From contig JADJNY010000015.1 of assembly GCA_016714045.1 (NCBI GenBank), positions 62,001-126,000 of the forward strand: 64,000 nucleotides of DNA, in the 5' to 3' direction. The notes under the pieces were generated by a model that worked only from the letters and a program-made list of their open reading frames with translations, made no database searches and was not told the DNA's origin. The DNA comes from Planctomycetota bacterium (lineage in GTDB: Bacteria > Planctomycetota > UBA1135 > GCA-002686595). Shown in pieces: positions 33,512 through 41,722 of this stretch (position 1 is the stretch's first letter; each line of letters starts with the position of its first letter). Position numbers and translations under genes: made by a program.

Positions 33512-34902
33512 TCAGGGTCCTTGGAAGCGCAGTTCGACGTCCTGCGTGATGTGCGTGTCCTTCTCGGTGACGCGCAACGTGACGGGGATGGGTCCGCGGT
33601 ACTGCAACCGCGGCACGAACGCGAAGATCGAGATCTTGGCCTCGCCGAGCGGTTCGATCTCCACTTCCTCCGAGCCGATCTTCCACTCGACGGTGGGGCC
33701 GCCCTCCTGGGGCAGCGTGTCGAGCTCGACTCCTGCTCGTGGGTCGACTTGTTCTGGAGGTGGATCGTGAACAGGTTCTGGATCGTCTCGCCCTCGATCG
33801 TGTACGGCATGCCGCGCGCGCGCAGGAGCGTGACCTCGAAGGCCGTGCGCTTGGACGCGGTGAGGAGGAAGACTGCGAGCCCGATCATCGAGAGGCCCGC
33901 GTAGAGGAACACGCGCGGCCGCAACCAGCGCCGTCGCTCGCCGGCGAACCCGCGCAGCGAGTCGTAGCGCACCAAGCCCTTCGGCCGGCCGACCTGCTCC
34001 ATGATCGAATCGCACGCATCGACACAGTTCGTGCAGCCGATGCACTCCATCTGCAGGCCGTTGCGGATGTCGATGCCCGTGGGACAGACGTTGACGCAGC
34101 TCCCGCAGTCGATGCAGTCGCCGGTCACCTTGCCCTTGGGGCCGCGCGGATCGCCGCGCTTCTCGTCGTAGCCGACGATGACGGTGTCGTCGTCGATCAG
34201 CGCGGACTGCAGGCGCCCGTACGGGCACATGATCACGCAGAACTGCTCGCGGAACCAAGCGAAGTCGAAGTAGAGCACCGCCGAGAGACACATCGTCCAC
34301 GCGAACGCGAGCCAGTGGTCTTCGGGTCCCTTCAGCAGCGCGGGGAGGAGCTCCTCCACCGGCAGGAAGTAGGCGAGCAGCACGTGCGTCAGCAGGAACA
34401 CGATCCCGAGGAACGCGATCTGCTTCACGACCTTCCGCCACAACTTGTCGAAGTTCCACGGCCCCTTGTTGCGCCGCATGCGGTCGTTGCGGCCGCCCTC
34501 GATCCAGCGCTCGATGCGGCGGAAGACGCCCTCGAGGAACACGGTCTGCGGGCACGCATAGCCGCACCACAGGCGGCCGAGTAGCGACGTCACCGCGAAG
34601 AGCGTGAAGCCGAAACCCGTCAGCAGGAAGAAGACGAGGTAGAAGTCCTCGCGCGTGTACGTGTGCCCGACGATGTACGCCGTGCGGTTCGGGATGTCGA
34701 AGCGCAGCGCCGGATAGCCCCCGACGCGGAGGAACGGCACGACGACGTAGATCGCGATCAGGATCGTGAAGACGATGTTCTTCCGCGTGTGCCACTTTCC
34801 GCGGACGTCCGCGGGCTGGAGCACGTTGTGCGACCCGTCCGCGTTGATGGAGTAGAGCGTCTCCAGGTCCGGCTTGCGCCGCATTCCGTGTTGGACCTTC
34901 AT
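33512..34902 (-). CDS. ccoG: CcoG/FixG cytochrome oxidase accessory ferredoxin, frameshifted near its end
   Basis: This is the membrane ferredoxin of cbb3 oxidase assembly, thought to reduce copper for the oxidase. The start ATG ('MKVQHGMRRK') has AGGGAG upstream. Helices and 'GRLWCGYACPQTVFLEGVFRRIER' lead the protein, followed by 'QFCVIMCPYGRLQSALIDDDT'. Two 4Fe-4S motifs, 'DCIDCGSCVNVCPTGIDIR' and 'ECIGCTNCVDACDSIM', are intact. Near 33745 the frame changes by one base. Upstream reads 'IHLQNKSTHEQ', and the proper C-terminal IgG-like domain ('VELDTLPQEGGPTVEWKIG') resumes in another frame and stops at 33512. The break could be an error or a real lesion in the non-catalytic domain. It lies between ccoP and the fixH remnant. 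Confidence 0.85.
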
Positions 34903-34933
34903 GCTCGACTCCCTTCGCCCGGCGCGCCGCGCG

Positions 34934-35617
34934 TCAACCGCCGGCCTTGGGCGTAGTTCCCGGTGCCGCCGGTGCGGAGCCGGGCGCCGCGTCCTTGGCC
35001 GGAGCGGCCGCATCGCCCGTCTTCGCCGGCGCCTTCGCGGCGTTCTCCTTGGCCCAGTCGGCGACGCTCTTTCCTTGCGGCGCCTTGCCGGGGAGGTTCA
35101 TGCCCTTGCGGGTGACGACGTACGAAACAACTTGCCGCACGCGCACGGGACCGAGCTGGTCCTTCCACGCCTGCATGCCCTTGTCGAGCACGCCGTTCAT
35201 CACGGTGTTGTAGATCTGCAGCGGTTCGGGACCGTGCAGCCAGAAGTCGTCGGTCAGGTTCGGGCCGATGTCGCCCGAGCCGTCGAGCTTGTGGCACTGC
35301 GTGCACTTCTGCTGGAACGTCTTCATCCCCGCCTCGACCTGCGCGGGCACCTGCGTCATGAGCAGGAGAGACTCGTTCGTCACTTCCTTGCCCATCTCGC
35401 GCTCGAGTTGCGCCGCGGCGGCGACTTGCACCTCGCGCTCGTAGCTCTGGTCCTGCGAATGGCCGACCGCGAACGTGTGATAGAAGAGCCAGTAACCGAC
35501 CGAGAACACCACGCTGCCGTACAGCGTGAAGAGCCACCAGTTCGGCAAGCGGTTGTCGAACTCCTGGATGCCGTCGAAGTCGTGATCCAGCGTCACGTCG
35601 GTGCGTGCGTAAGACAT
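34934..35617 (-). CDS. ccoP: cbb3 oxidase subunit III (CcoP), monoheme form
   Basis: This 227-residue protein has the N-terminal CcoP region 'DHDFDGIQEFDNRLPNWWLFTLYGSVVFSVGYWLFYH' and one transmembrane helix. A single cytochrome c domain follows (CTQCH near residue 106, with 'DIGPNLTDDFWLHG' and an axial Met candidate in 'VLDKGMQAW'). Classical CcoP has two CXXCH sites; here there is only one, and an Ala/Pro/Lys-rich tail replaces the second domain. It should feed electrons to the CcoNO core. Its ATG lies inside the preceding ccoQ reading frame. Confidence 0.85.
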   Translation of the reverse strand: MSYARTDVTLDHDFDGIQEFDNRLPNWWLFTLYGSVVFSVGYWLFYHTFAVGHSQDQSYEREVQVAAAAQLEREMGKEVTNESLLLMTQVPAQVEAGMKTFQQKCTQCHKLDGSGDIGPNLTDDFWLHGPEPLQIYNTVMNGVLDKGMQAWKDQLGPVRVRQVVSYVVTRKGMNLPGKAPQGKSVADWAKENAAKAPAKTGDAAAPAKDAAPGSAPAAPGTTPKAGG

Positions 35618-35810
35618 GGTTGTGGTCCTCGCTCGTGTGGATTTCGTTCTCGCTCGTGAAGGGCAGGGTCGCGAGCTCGTCGACGCGCCTGCGATCGCGC
35701 ATGCCGAAGATCACGCGCACGAGCACGCCCAAGAAGAAGACGAAGAAGAAGACGAGGGCGATGAGCGGCATGGTGAGCCACTCGCTGCCTTGGAAGTGGG
35801 ACTGGAGCAT
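35618..35810 (-). CDS. ccoQ: CcoQ-like subunit without its own nearby stop codon
   Basis: The frame starts at an ATG 3 bases after the ccoNO stop, with GGGAGG about 10 bases upstream. It encodes a short N-terminus, one helix ('MPLIALVFFFVFFLGVLVRVIFG') and an 'RRRVDELATLPFTSEN' tail, as expected for CcoQ (about 60-70 residues). No stop follows: the frame stays open through the whole ccoP gene in a different phase, to 34899. The interval given is the CcoQ-like part up to the ccoP start. Either a base is missing and a stop has been lost, or CcoQ has a long extra tail. The helix and position make the identity likely. Confidence 0.6.
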
Positions 35811-35813
35811 CGC

Positions 35814-38216
35814 TCACTTACCTCCCTTCGGGTCGACCGGAGGGTTCGCCGGCGCGTTGACGGGCTGCGCCTGCGTCAGCGGCGGCGGCTCGTTCAGCTT
35901 CCCGAGCGCCTGCAGGTAGCCGATCAGCGCAACGATCTCTGAATCGGGCGCGATCGTGACGCTCCCCGATTTCGCGAGGTCCTCGGCGATGATCCGGCCT
36001 TGCGCAAGCGCGAGGTCCTGAGCGCGCGCGATCGTGTCCGCTTCGTACGGCACGCCGACGACCTTGAGCGCCGAGAGCTTGCCGCCCGTCGCCGCGTAGT
36101 CGACCTTCGCTTCGTGCAGCCACGGGTACGCCGGCATGATCGAGCCCGGCGACGTCGACCGCGGGTCGCGCATGTGCTGGTAGTGCCACAGGTTCGGGTA
36201 CCGCCCCGCGAGGCGGTGCAGGTCGGGTCCCGTGCGCTTCGAGCCCCACTGGAACGGGTGGTCGTACACGAACGACTCCGGACGCGAGTAGTCGCCATAG
36301 CGCAACGTCTCGTGGCGGAACGGCCGGACCATCTGGCTGTGGCAGACGTAGCAGCCTTCGCGCACGTAGATGTCGCGACCTTCGACCTCGAGCGGCGTGC
36401 TCGGGATCTGCTGGTAGCGGCTCGGCACCGCGACGGTCGCACCGGGGACCGGCTTCGCCGCGGCGGCGGAGAGCGCGTAGTCCTTCTTGACGATGGACGG
36501 GACCAGCTCGACCAGCCCGCCGATCAAGATCGACACGAGCACGAGCACCGTGAAGAGCAGCGACTTGCCCTCGAGCAGCGCGTGCCAGCGCACCTTCTCC
36601 GCCTGGTAGCGGCGGTAGTACAGCGCGCACACGACGACGAGCAGCACCCCCAGCGCCGCGACCACCGCGCTCGAGATCGGGCCGGCCATCGCGAACGCGC
36701 TCATGACGATGATCACGACGGTGGAGAGGACGATCGGAGCGCTGAAGAGCAGCGCGAACGCCGACACGGGCGCGGGCTCCGCGTGGACGGGCACGTCGAC
36801 GGCGTCCGTCGCGGCCTTGCCGCTGCGGATCGTCATGACCAGGTTGAACACCATGATCAGGTACCCGACGAAGAAGACCGAGCCGCCGATCAGGCGCATC
36901 ATGTAGAGGAACTGGCCGCTGCGCAGAACCTCGACGAAGTCGGTGTTCTTGAGGAAGCCCTCGGCGTCGAGCGCCTGGAAGAACAGGCCCTGGTTGATGC
37001 CGTTGACCCACATCGCGCCGATGTAGAGCAGCATCCCGAAGGTCGACAGCCAGAAGTGCGCGTCGGCCATCTTGACCGAGTATAGCTTCGTGCCCCACAT
37101 GCGCGGAACGAGCCAGTAGAAGAGGCCCGCGGCCATGCCCGTGTTCCAACCGAGCGTCCCACCGTGCACGTGGCCGATGATCCAGTCGGTGTAGTGCGCG
37201 AGCGCGTTGACGCTCTTGATCGACAGCATCGGCCCCTCGAACGTCGACATGCCGTAGAACGTCACGCCGACGACGAAGAACTTGAGCACCGGCTCCTCGC
37301 GCACCTTGTGCCACGCGCCGCGCAGCGTGAGCAAGCCGTTGAGCATGCCGCCCCACGACGGCGCCCACAGCATCAGGCTGAAGACCATGCCGAGCGTCTG
37401 CGCCCACTCCGGCAGCGCCGAGTTCAAGAGGTGGTGCGGCCCGGCCCAGATGTACAGGAACACGAGCGACCAGAAGTGGACCACCGAGAGCCGGTAGGAA
37501 TACACCGGCCGGTCCGCCGCCTTCGGCATGTAGTAATACATGATCCCGAGGATCGGCGTCGTCAGGAAGAACGCGACCGCGTTGTGCCCGTACCACCACT
37601 GCACGAGCGCGTCCTGCACCCCGCCGAACACCGGGTAGCTGTGCAGGAGGCTCGTCGGCACCGGCAGGTTGTTGACGATGTAGAGGACCGGAACCGTCAC
37701 GACCGTCGCGATGTAGAACCAGATCGCGACGTAGAGGTTCTTCTCGTTGCGCTTCGCGATCGTGAGGAAGAAGTTGATCGCGAAGATCACCCACACGATC
37801 GCGACCAAGGCGTCGATGGGCCAGATCAGCTCCGCGTACTCCTTGCCCTGCGTGAGGCCGAGCGGCAGCGATACCGCCGCGCACACGATGATCAGCTGCC
37901 ACCCGAGGAAGTGCGCCCACGACAGGAAGTCCGACCCGAGGCGCGTCCGAAGTAGCCGCTGCATCGAGTGGTAGATGCCCGCGAACATCATGTTGCCCAC
38001 GAACGCGAAGATCGCGGCGTTCGTGTGCAGCGGGCGTAGCCTCCCGAAGCTGAACCAGGACGTCTCCAGGTTCATCTTCCAGAACGAGAGCTGCGACGCG
38101 ACGATCACGCCGAGGAGGAGCCCCACGACGCCGAACACGATCGCGGCGAGGAGGAAGGCCCGAACGACCGCGTCGTTGTAGACGACGCGCTTGGTGGCGT
38201 TCGAAGTGGAGTTCAT
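35814..38216 (-). CDS. ccoNO: Fused cbb3-type cytochrome c oxidase subunits I and II (CcoNO)
   Basis: This 800-residue protein joins CcoN and CcoO in one chain. The N-terminal heme-copper oxidase domain keeps all required ligands: low-spin heme His in 'LHTNAAIFAF', CuB ligands in 'WWYGHNAVAFF' and 'AGPHHLLNSALPEW', and 'DWIIGHVHGGTLGW' for the two hemes b. It reduces oxygen with electrons from c-type hemes and pumps protons. Additional helices link to the CcoO domain, which has one CXXCH ('REGCYVCHSQMVRPF') near residue 635. The ATG ('MNSTSNATKR') was taken as start. The neighbours ccoS/ccoI upstream and ccoQ/ccoP/ccoG downstream complete the set. This is the only intact oxygen reductase in the window. 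Confidence 0.93.
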   Translation of the reverse strand: MNSTSNATKRVVYNDAVVRAFLLAAIVFGVVGLLLGVIVASQLSFWKMNLETSWFSFGRLRPLHTNAAIFAFVGNMMFAGIYHSMQRLLRTRLGSDFLSWAHFLGWQLIIVCAAVSLPLGLTQGKEYAELIWPIDALVAIVWVIFAINFFLTIAKRNEKNLYVAIWFYIATVVTVPVLYIVNNLPVPTSLLHSYPVFGGVQDALVQWWYGHNAVAFFLTTPILGIMYYYMPKAADRPVYSYRLSVVHFWSLVFLYIWAGPHHLLNSALPEWAQTLGMVFSLMLWAPSWGGMLNGLLTLRGAWHKVREEPVLKFFVVGVTFYGMSTFEGPMLSIKSVNALAHYTDWIIGHVHGGTLGWNTGMAAGLFYWLVPRMWGTKLYSVKMADAHFWLSTFGMLLYIGAMWVNGINQGLFFQALDAEGFLKNTDFVEVLRSGQFLYMMRLIGGSVFFVGYLIMVFNLVMTIRSGKAATDAVDVPVHAEPAPVSAFALLFSAPIVLSTVVIIVMSAFAMAGPISSAVVAALGVLLVVVCALYYRRYQAEKVRWHALLEGKSLLFTVLVLVSILIGGLVELVPSIVKKDYALSAAAAKPVPGATVAVPSRYQQIPSTPLEVEGRDIYVREGCYVCHSQMVRPFRHETLRYGDYSRPESFVYDHPFQWGSKRTGPDLHRLAGRYPNLWHYQHMRDPRSTSPGSIMPAYPWLHEAKVDYAATGGKLSALKVVGVPYEADTIARAQDLALAQGRIIAEDLAKSGSVTIAPDSEIVALIGYLQALGKLNEPPPLTQAQPVNAPANPPVDPKGGK

Positions 38217-38229
38217 GGTTCGAAGGGAA

Positions 38230-38469
38230 TCAGGGACGGTGGGGTTCGGAAGCGGCGGGAGCGGAGTCGCGGTCGCACCACGTGCCGGGTGCGTGGGCCG
38301 CGGGCGTCGCCGGAGCCGCAGTCGCCGCGGGATCGGCGTCGAGGATCGGTAGGAGCGCAAGGCGCTCCGCGTGCTCGAAGTCGCGTTGGTGCAGCGACAC
38401 GAGGAAGAGCAGGATCGCCCCCGCCACGAAGACGAGACTCACGAACACGAGCACGATCAGGACGTCCAT
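38230..38469 (-). CDS. ccoS: cbb3 oxidase assembly protein CcoS
   Basis: This 79-residue membrane protein has one N-terminal helix ('MDVLIVLVFVSLVFVAGAIL') followed by 'LHQRDFEHAERLALLPILD'. It matches the CcoS pattern of a helix plus an acidic '(Q/R)-D-(D)-(L/F)-E..A..IL' stretch. CcoS is needed for heme and copper insertion into the cbb3 core. It overlaps the end of ccoI by 13 bases. The tail is longer and more Ala/Pro-rich than in typical CcoS. Confidence 0.75.
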   Translation of the reverse strand: MDVLIVLVFVSLVFVAGAILLFLVSLHQRDFEHAERLALLPILDADPAATAAPATPAAHAPGTWCDRDSAPAASEPHRP

Positions 38470-40976
38470 GCGACACGCCTCCCGGAGAGACGCCAGGTGG
38501 TCGACGTCAGGAACACGATCGAGCTCGCGGGCATGAGCAACGCCGCCGTGAGCGGGCCGACGAGACCGAGGAGACACAGCGTCACCGCGGCCGCGTTGTA
38601 GAGGAGCGCGAGCACGAGGTTCGCGCGCAGGACGGTCGACAAGCGACGCGCCCAGTGCATCGTCTCGCGAACGGCCGAGATGCCGTCGCCGAGGTAGAAG
38701 AGGTCGGCGCGCGCGGGCAGGTTCGGCCGATCGACGGCGGGCGTCGCCGCGCAGGTCGCTGCGTCGAACGCGAGCCCGTCGTTGATCCCGTCGCCGACCA
38801 TCCACGTGTCGCCGCGATCGAGCTCGCGCACGCGCCGCGCCTTGTCTTCGGGCGACAGGTCGCCGAGCACGTTCCCGGACGGGATGCCCAGCGCGGCGCC
38901 GACGAGGTGGGCGCGCTCCGTCTTGTCGCCGCTCAAGAGGTGCACGGCGAGCCCTTCGCGCTGCAGTGCCGCGACCTCGCGGTCCGCGCCGGGCTTGAGC
39001 GTCTCCTCGAGCTCGAGCGCGAGGACGACCGTCCCGTCGCGCGTGAAGAGCGTCTTGCGCTCCGCCCCGGCGGACGCGAGCGCCACCTCGCCCGTGGGCT
39101 CGTCTTTCGCGCGCCAGGCGTCGTCCGCACTCAGCGCACCCGAAGAGGTCCGCACCGCGTCGTCCTCGCCCAGCGCGAACGCCGGCGCGCCGAGGCGCCA
39201 CGTGTGGCCGGCGTGACGCAGCTCCAGCCCGCGGCCCGGGAGCTCGACGACGTCCACGCCGTCGAGCAGCGCGACGCGGTTCGAGCGCGCGAGCTCCGCC
39301 AGGATGCACCGGCTGACGGGGTGGTTGCTGCGCGCGACGGCGTTCTCGATCACGCGCCGTGCTTCGGCGTCGAGCCGTTCGAGGTCGTCGCGCGTCGCAC
39401 GCGCGAGCCGCAGCGTCCCGCGCGTCAGCGTGCCCGTCTTGTCGAAGAGCACGTGCCGCACGGCGAGGACGCGGCGCAGGAACGCGCCTTCGCGCAGGAA
39501 GATCCCGCGGCGGCGCAGCCCGGCGTGCACGAGCTCGTTCGCGAGCGGCGTCGCGAGGCCGAGCGCGCACGGGCACGTGACCACGAGCACGGAGAGCGCA
39601 ACCTCCACCGCGCTCTGCGCGCCGCGGTGCCAGGAGAGCGCGACGGCCAGCGCCGCCAGGGCGAGCACGCCCGCGACGTAGTACGCGGGGAAGCGCGCCC
39701 AGAAGCGCTCTTCGCGCGTCGCGTGCTCGCGCGCGGCGCTGCGATCGGACGCGGGGGCTCCGAGCAGCGCGTGCAAGCGCGACGCGGCGAAGCCTTCGTG
39801 CGCGGCGAGGCGCAAGGTGCTCGTCCCGCTCTGGAACGCGCCTGCGGGCGCGACCTCGCCCGGCTCGAACACGCGCGGTCGCGACTCGCCGGTGATCCAG
39901 TCGAGGTTCAAGGTCGCGCGCTCTCCGACGACCGTGCCTTCGACGGGCACGAGGTCGCCGGGGAGGATCCACAGCTCGTCACCGGGCTCGATCGCCGCGG
40001 CGGGAACGGTCTCGAGCTCGCTCCCGCGGCGGCGGCGCGTGAACAGGTCGTCGACGCCGTCGCTCTGCAGCAGCAGGGAGCGGTTGCGCTGGAGCACGCG
40101 CTCCTGCAACCAGCGCCCGAGCACCATGAGCGCGATGAAGACCGTGATCGTGTCGAAGTACGCGGCTTCGGGTCCGCGCGCGAGCCACGCCCACGTCGAG
40201 CCCGCGTACCCGAGCGCGATCCCGAGCGCGATCGGCAAGTCGAGGTGCGCGACGCGCTGCGAGATCCCTCGCCACGCCGAACGGAAGAAGAGCGTGCCGC
40301 CCGCGAGCACCGCGATCGTCGCGAGCGCGAAGCTCCAGCGGCCGAGCACGACGTAGAGGTCGCCTTCGCGCGCGTCGAGGCCTGCGTAGTAGCAGAGGCT
40401 GAAGATCATCACGTTGGCGGCCGCGGCCATGCAGACGCCCAGGCGCACGACGAGGTCGCGCGACACCGCGAGCTCGCCCTTCCGCGCGGGGCCGAAGCGG
40501 TAGCCGAAGCGCTCGACGGCGCGCAGGTAGGAGCGCAGGTCGAGTTGCGCCGGCTTCCACGCGAGCTCCGCGCGCCCGAGGGCGGGGTTCACGCGCAGGT
40601 CGACGTGTCCGGCCTCGCGTTTCCACAGCTCCTGCAAGAGCCACACGCACGCGGCGCAGTGGACGCCCTGCACGTCGAGCGACGTGCGCACGACGCCGTT
40701 CGCGTCGGGGACGAGGCGCGCGAGCGCGGCGTCGAGCCATGCGAACGTACCGGGGCGCAGCTCGGGCGGCGGCGCCTCCGCGCCGTCGCGCAGGTCGTAG
40801 TAGCGCTCGAGCCCTTCGCTCTTGAGCAGCTCGTGCACCGCTCGGCAGCCCGCGCAGCAGAACGGACCGAGCTCGTCGCTCGCGCCGATCGGCAGACCGC
40901 AGTGCCGGCACGCGCCGCGCTCCGCGCTCGAGGCGCGGGGCTCGGCGGCCGAACCGGCGATCGCAGCGGCGCTCAC
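38457..40976 (-). CDS. ccoI: Copper-exporting P-type ATPase CcoI/FixI
   Basis: This 839-residue P1B-ATPase supplies copper for cbb3 oxidase assembly. The N-terminus has a Cys-rich metal-binding segment ('CRHCGLPIGASDELGPFCCAGC') and a heavy-metal-associated domain with 'HCAAC'. The transport site CPC ('VVTCPCALGLATP'), the phosphorylation loop 'FDKTGTLTRG', 'TGES', 'SNHPVSR' and 'MVGDGINDG' are all present. It starts at a GTG overlapping the upstream TauE/SafE stop (GTGA), which indicates coupled translation. The N-terminal extension with four cysteines is characteristic of FixI-type pumps. Confidence 0.92.
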   Translation of the reverse strand: MSAAAIAGSAAEPRASSAERGACRHCGLPIGASDELGPFCCAGCRAVHELLKSEGLERYYDLRDGAEAPPPELRPGTFAWLDAALARLVPDANGVVRTSLDVQGVHCAACVWLLQELWKREAGHVDLRVNPALGRAELAWKPAQLDLRSYLRAVERFGYRFGPARKGELAVSRDLVVRLGVCMAAAANVMIFSLCYYAGLDAREGDLYVVLGRWSFALATIAVLAGGTLFFRSAWRGISQRVAHLDLPIALGIALGYAGSTWAWLARGPEAAYFDTITVFIALMVLGRWLQERVLQRNRSLLLQSDGVDDLFTRRRRGSELETVPAAAIEPGDELWILPGDLVPVEGTVVGERATLNLDWITGESRPRVFEPGEVAPAGAFQSGTSTLRLAAHEGFAASRLHALLGAPASDRSAAREHATREERFWARFPAYYVAGVLALAALAVALSWHRGAQSAVEVALSVLVVTCPCALGLATPLANELVHAGLRRRGIFLREGAFLRRVLAVRHVLFDKTGTLTRGTLRLARATRDDLERLDAEARRVIENAVARSNHPVSRCILAELARSNRVALLDGVDVVELPGRGLELRHAGHTWRLGAPAFALGEDDAVRTSSGALSADDAWRAKDEPTGEVALASAGAERKTLFTRDGTVVLALELEETLKPGADREVAALQREGLAVHLLSGDKTERAHLVGAALGIPSGNVLGDLSPEDKARRVRELDRGDTWMVGDGINDGLAFDAATCAATPAVDRPNLPARADLFYLGDGISAVRETMHWARRLSTVLRANLVLALLYNAAAVTLCLLGLVGPLTAALLMPASSIVFLTSTTWRLSGRRVAWTS

Positions 40977-41722
40977 CACAGCACGAACTCCTGGATGCGG
41001 GCGTGCGGGACGACCTCGAGCGCCGCGAGCCCGCGCAGCGCGAGCTGGACACCCATGCCGATCGCGAGCACGGCGCCCGCGCGGTACAGCGAGAAGCGCA
41101 ACCGCTCGCTCGTCCAGCGCGCGCCGAACGCGAGCGCCGCGAGCACGGGCACGGTGCCGAGACCGAAGACGACCATCGCGAGCGCACCGCGCGCCGCCGT
41201 GCCCGCCGCGAGCGCCGTCACCGCGACGGTGTAGACGGGGCCGCAGGGCAGGAAGCCGTTCGCCGCGCCGAGCACGAAGCGCTTCGACGCGCTGCGCGCC
41301 GCGAGCAGCCCGCCGACGCGCGTCGTGATCCAGCGCGAGAGTCCGGCCGCGCATGGCAGCGACGCCAGCGGGAACACGCCGAACAGGCCGAGGCCGACCC
41401 ACACGAGCGCCGCCGCGGCGAGCAAGGAGAGGCTCGCCTGTCCGACCGCCGCCGTCGCCGGATTGGGCGCGAGGCTGCCGAGCGCCCCGAGCACGAGCCC
41501 GAGCAGCGCGTAGCTCGCGATCCGGCCCGCGTGGTACACGCCCGTCGTGCGCGCGAGCTCGCCGAAGTCGCGCTCGCTCCCGGGCCGCGGCGCGGAGACG
41601 GCGCACACGAGCGGACCGCACATGCCCAAGCAGTGCCCGGCGCTCATCAACGCGCCGAACACGAAGAGCTGTGCGAGGTCCCGCGTCGCGGGCGTCGCCG
41701 CGCTGCAGCACGATTCGATCAC
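40973..41722 (-). CDS. TauE/SafE (UreH/DsbD-like) family membrane protein of the cco cluster
   Basis: This 249-residue protein has about six helices and two conserved cysteine motifs, 'GHCLGMCGPL' and 'ANGFLPCGPVYTV', as in the DsbD/CcdA-like UreH branch of sulfite exporter TauE/SafE proteins. Members next to ccoI/ccoS are thought to help copper or thiol supply for oxidase assembly; a role in that process here is inferred. It starts at GTG overlapping the coxA-like stop and ends overlapping the ccoI start, so it links the two oxidase-related groups in one transcript. Confidence 0.8.
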   Translation of the reverse strand: MIESCCSAATPATRDLAQLFVFGALMSAGHCLGMCGPLVCAVSAPRPGSERDFGELARTTGVYHAGRIASYALLGLVLGALGSLAPNPATAAVGQASLSLLAAAALVWVGLGLFGVFPLASLPCAAGLSRWITTRVGGLLAARSASKRFVLGAANGFLPCGPVYTVAVTALAAGTAARGALAMVVFGLGTVPVLAALAFGARWTSERLRFSLYRAGAVLAIGMGVQLALRGLAALEVVPHARIQEFVLW

